A DNA stretch of 64,000 nucleotides from Dromiciops gliroides (Eukaryota; Chordata; Mammalia; Microbiotheria; Microbiotheriidae), in assembly GCF_019393635.1 (NCBI RefSeq), contig NC_057861.1, positions 305,247,468 to 305,311,467 on the forward strand, given 5' to 3'. Under the pieces are notes generated by a model. The model did no database searches. It worked only from the letters and a program-made list of their open reading frames with translations, and was not told where the DNA came from. The position numbers and the translations under genes are program-made. Positions 63,736 through 64,000 of this stretch are shown here, piece by piece. Position 1 is the first letter of the stretch. Each line of letters opens with the position of its first letter.

Positions 63736-64000
63736 AACATCAAACACATTTCCATGATAATTGAGATACTTCTTCTAGGTGAAGAGTAATGAATTCATTC
63801 AAAAGTGTCACATATCATCACGAATGTATCACATTTTGTACATCTTGATCACCAGAAGTATGACTATCTTGTAGCGACAAAGTCGTTAAGCTGATATTCC
63901 TCAAGCCCAGGTCTGACAATGTCATTGTAGCAGAAAAGCTACAGTGTCTATGACTCCTAGGATAAAATACAGGATCTCTTTTGGAATGCAAAGCCCATCT

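Overview
The window is nuclear DNA from a marsupial. It carries two conserved vertebrate genes with GT-AG introns, and the same tRNA-derived SINE recurs dozens of times on both strands (roughly one copy per kilobase). I recognise this SINE, the accompanying Mar1-type SINEs and the L1 sequences as marsupial repeat types. The species cannot be fixed from the sequence alone.

Layout. (1) About 1,926-14,990: the last five coding exons and 3' UTR of ATP8B1, a P4-ATPase phospholipid flippase, on the plus strand. The gene enters from the left edge, so most of it lies outside. (2) About 15,000-35,280: a 20-kb intergenic stretch of SINEs, L1 pieces, retroviral LTRs and small DNA transposons; I see no gene in it. 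(3) 35,280-57,540: the complete NARS1 gene (cytosolic asparaginyl-tRNA synthetase), also plus strand. Its 15 coding exons splice to 1,647 nt, that is 548 residues plus stop, with motif 2 and motif 3 of class II synthetases intact. (4) 57,550-64,000: repeat-rich downstream intergenic DNA. ATP8B1 followed by NARS1 in the same orientation is also the human 18q21 order, which supports both calls.

How they work. The two genes are neighbours, not a pathway. ATP8B1 makes a canalicular and apical membrane flippase; NARS1 charges tRNA-Asn in the cytosol. NARS1 has two candidate first exons, at 35.4 and 37.2 kb. Both end in phase 1 and could splice to exon 2, and each lies in a promoter-like stretch with a CCAAT box and a C/EBP-ATF composite motif (TGATGCAAC). 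This agrees with the known ATF4 control of synthetase genes.

I found no undescribed multi-gene system. The best leads are regulatory: the ATF4-type motif cluster with two phase-matched first exons, long UG tracts just downstream of two NARS1 splice donors, antisense SINEs that carry a ready-made 41-nt pseudo-exon, and several unusual insertion events (a SINE with a transduced tail, an 85-bp exact duplication inside an L1, nested SINEs in a palindromic mariner MITE).
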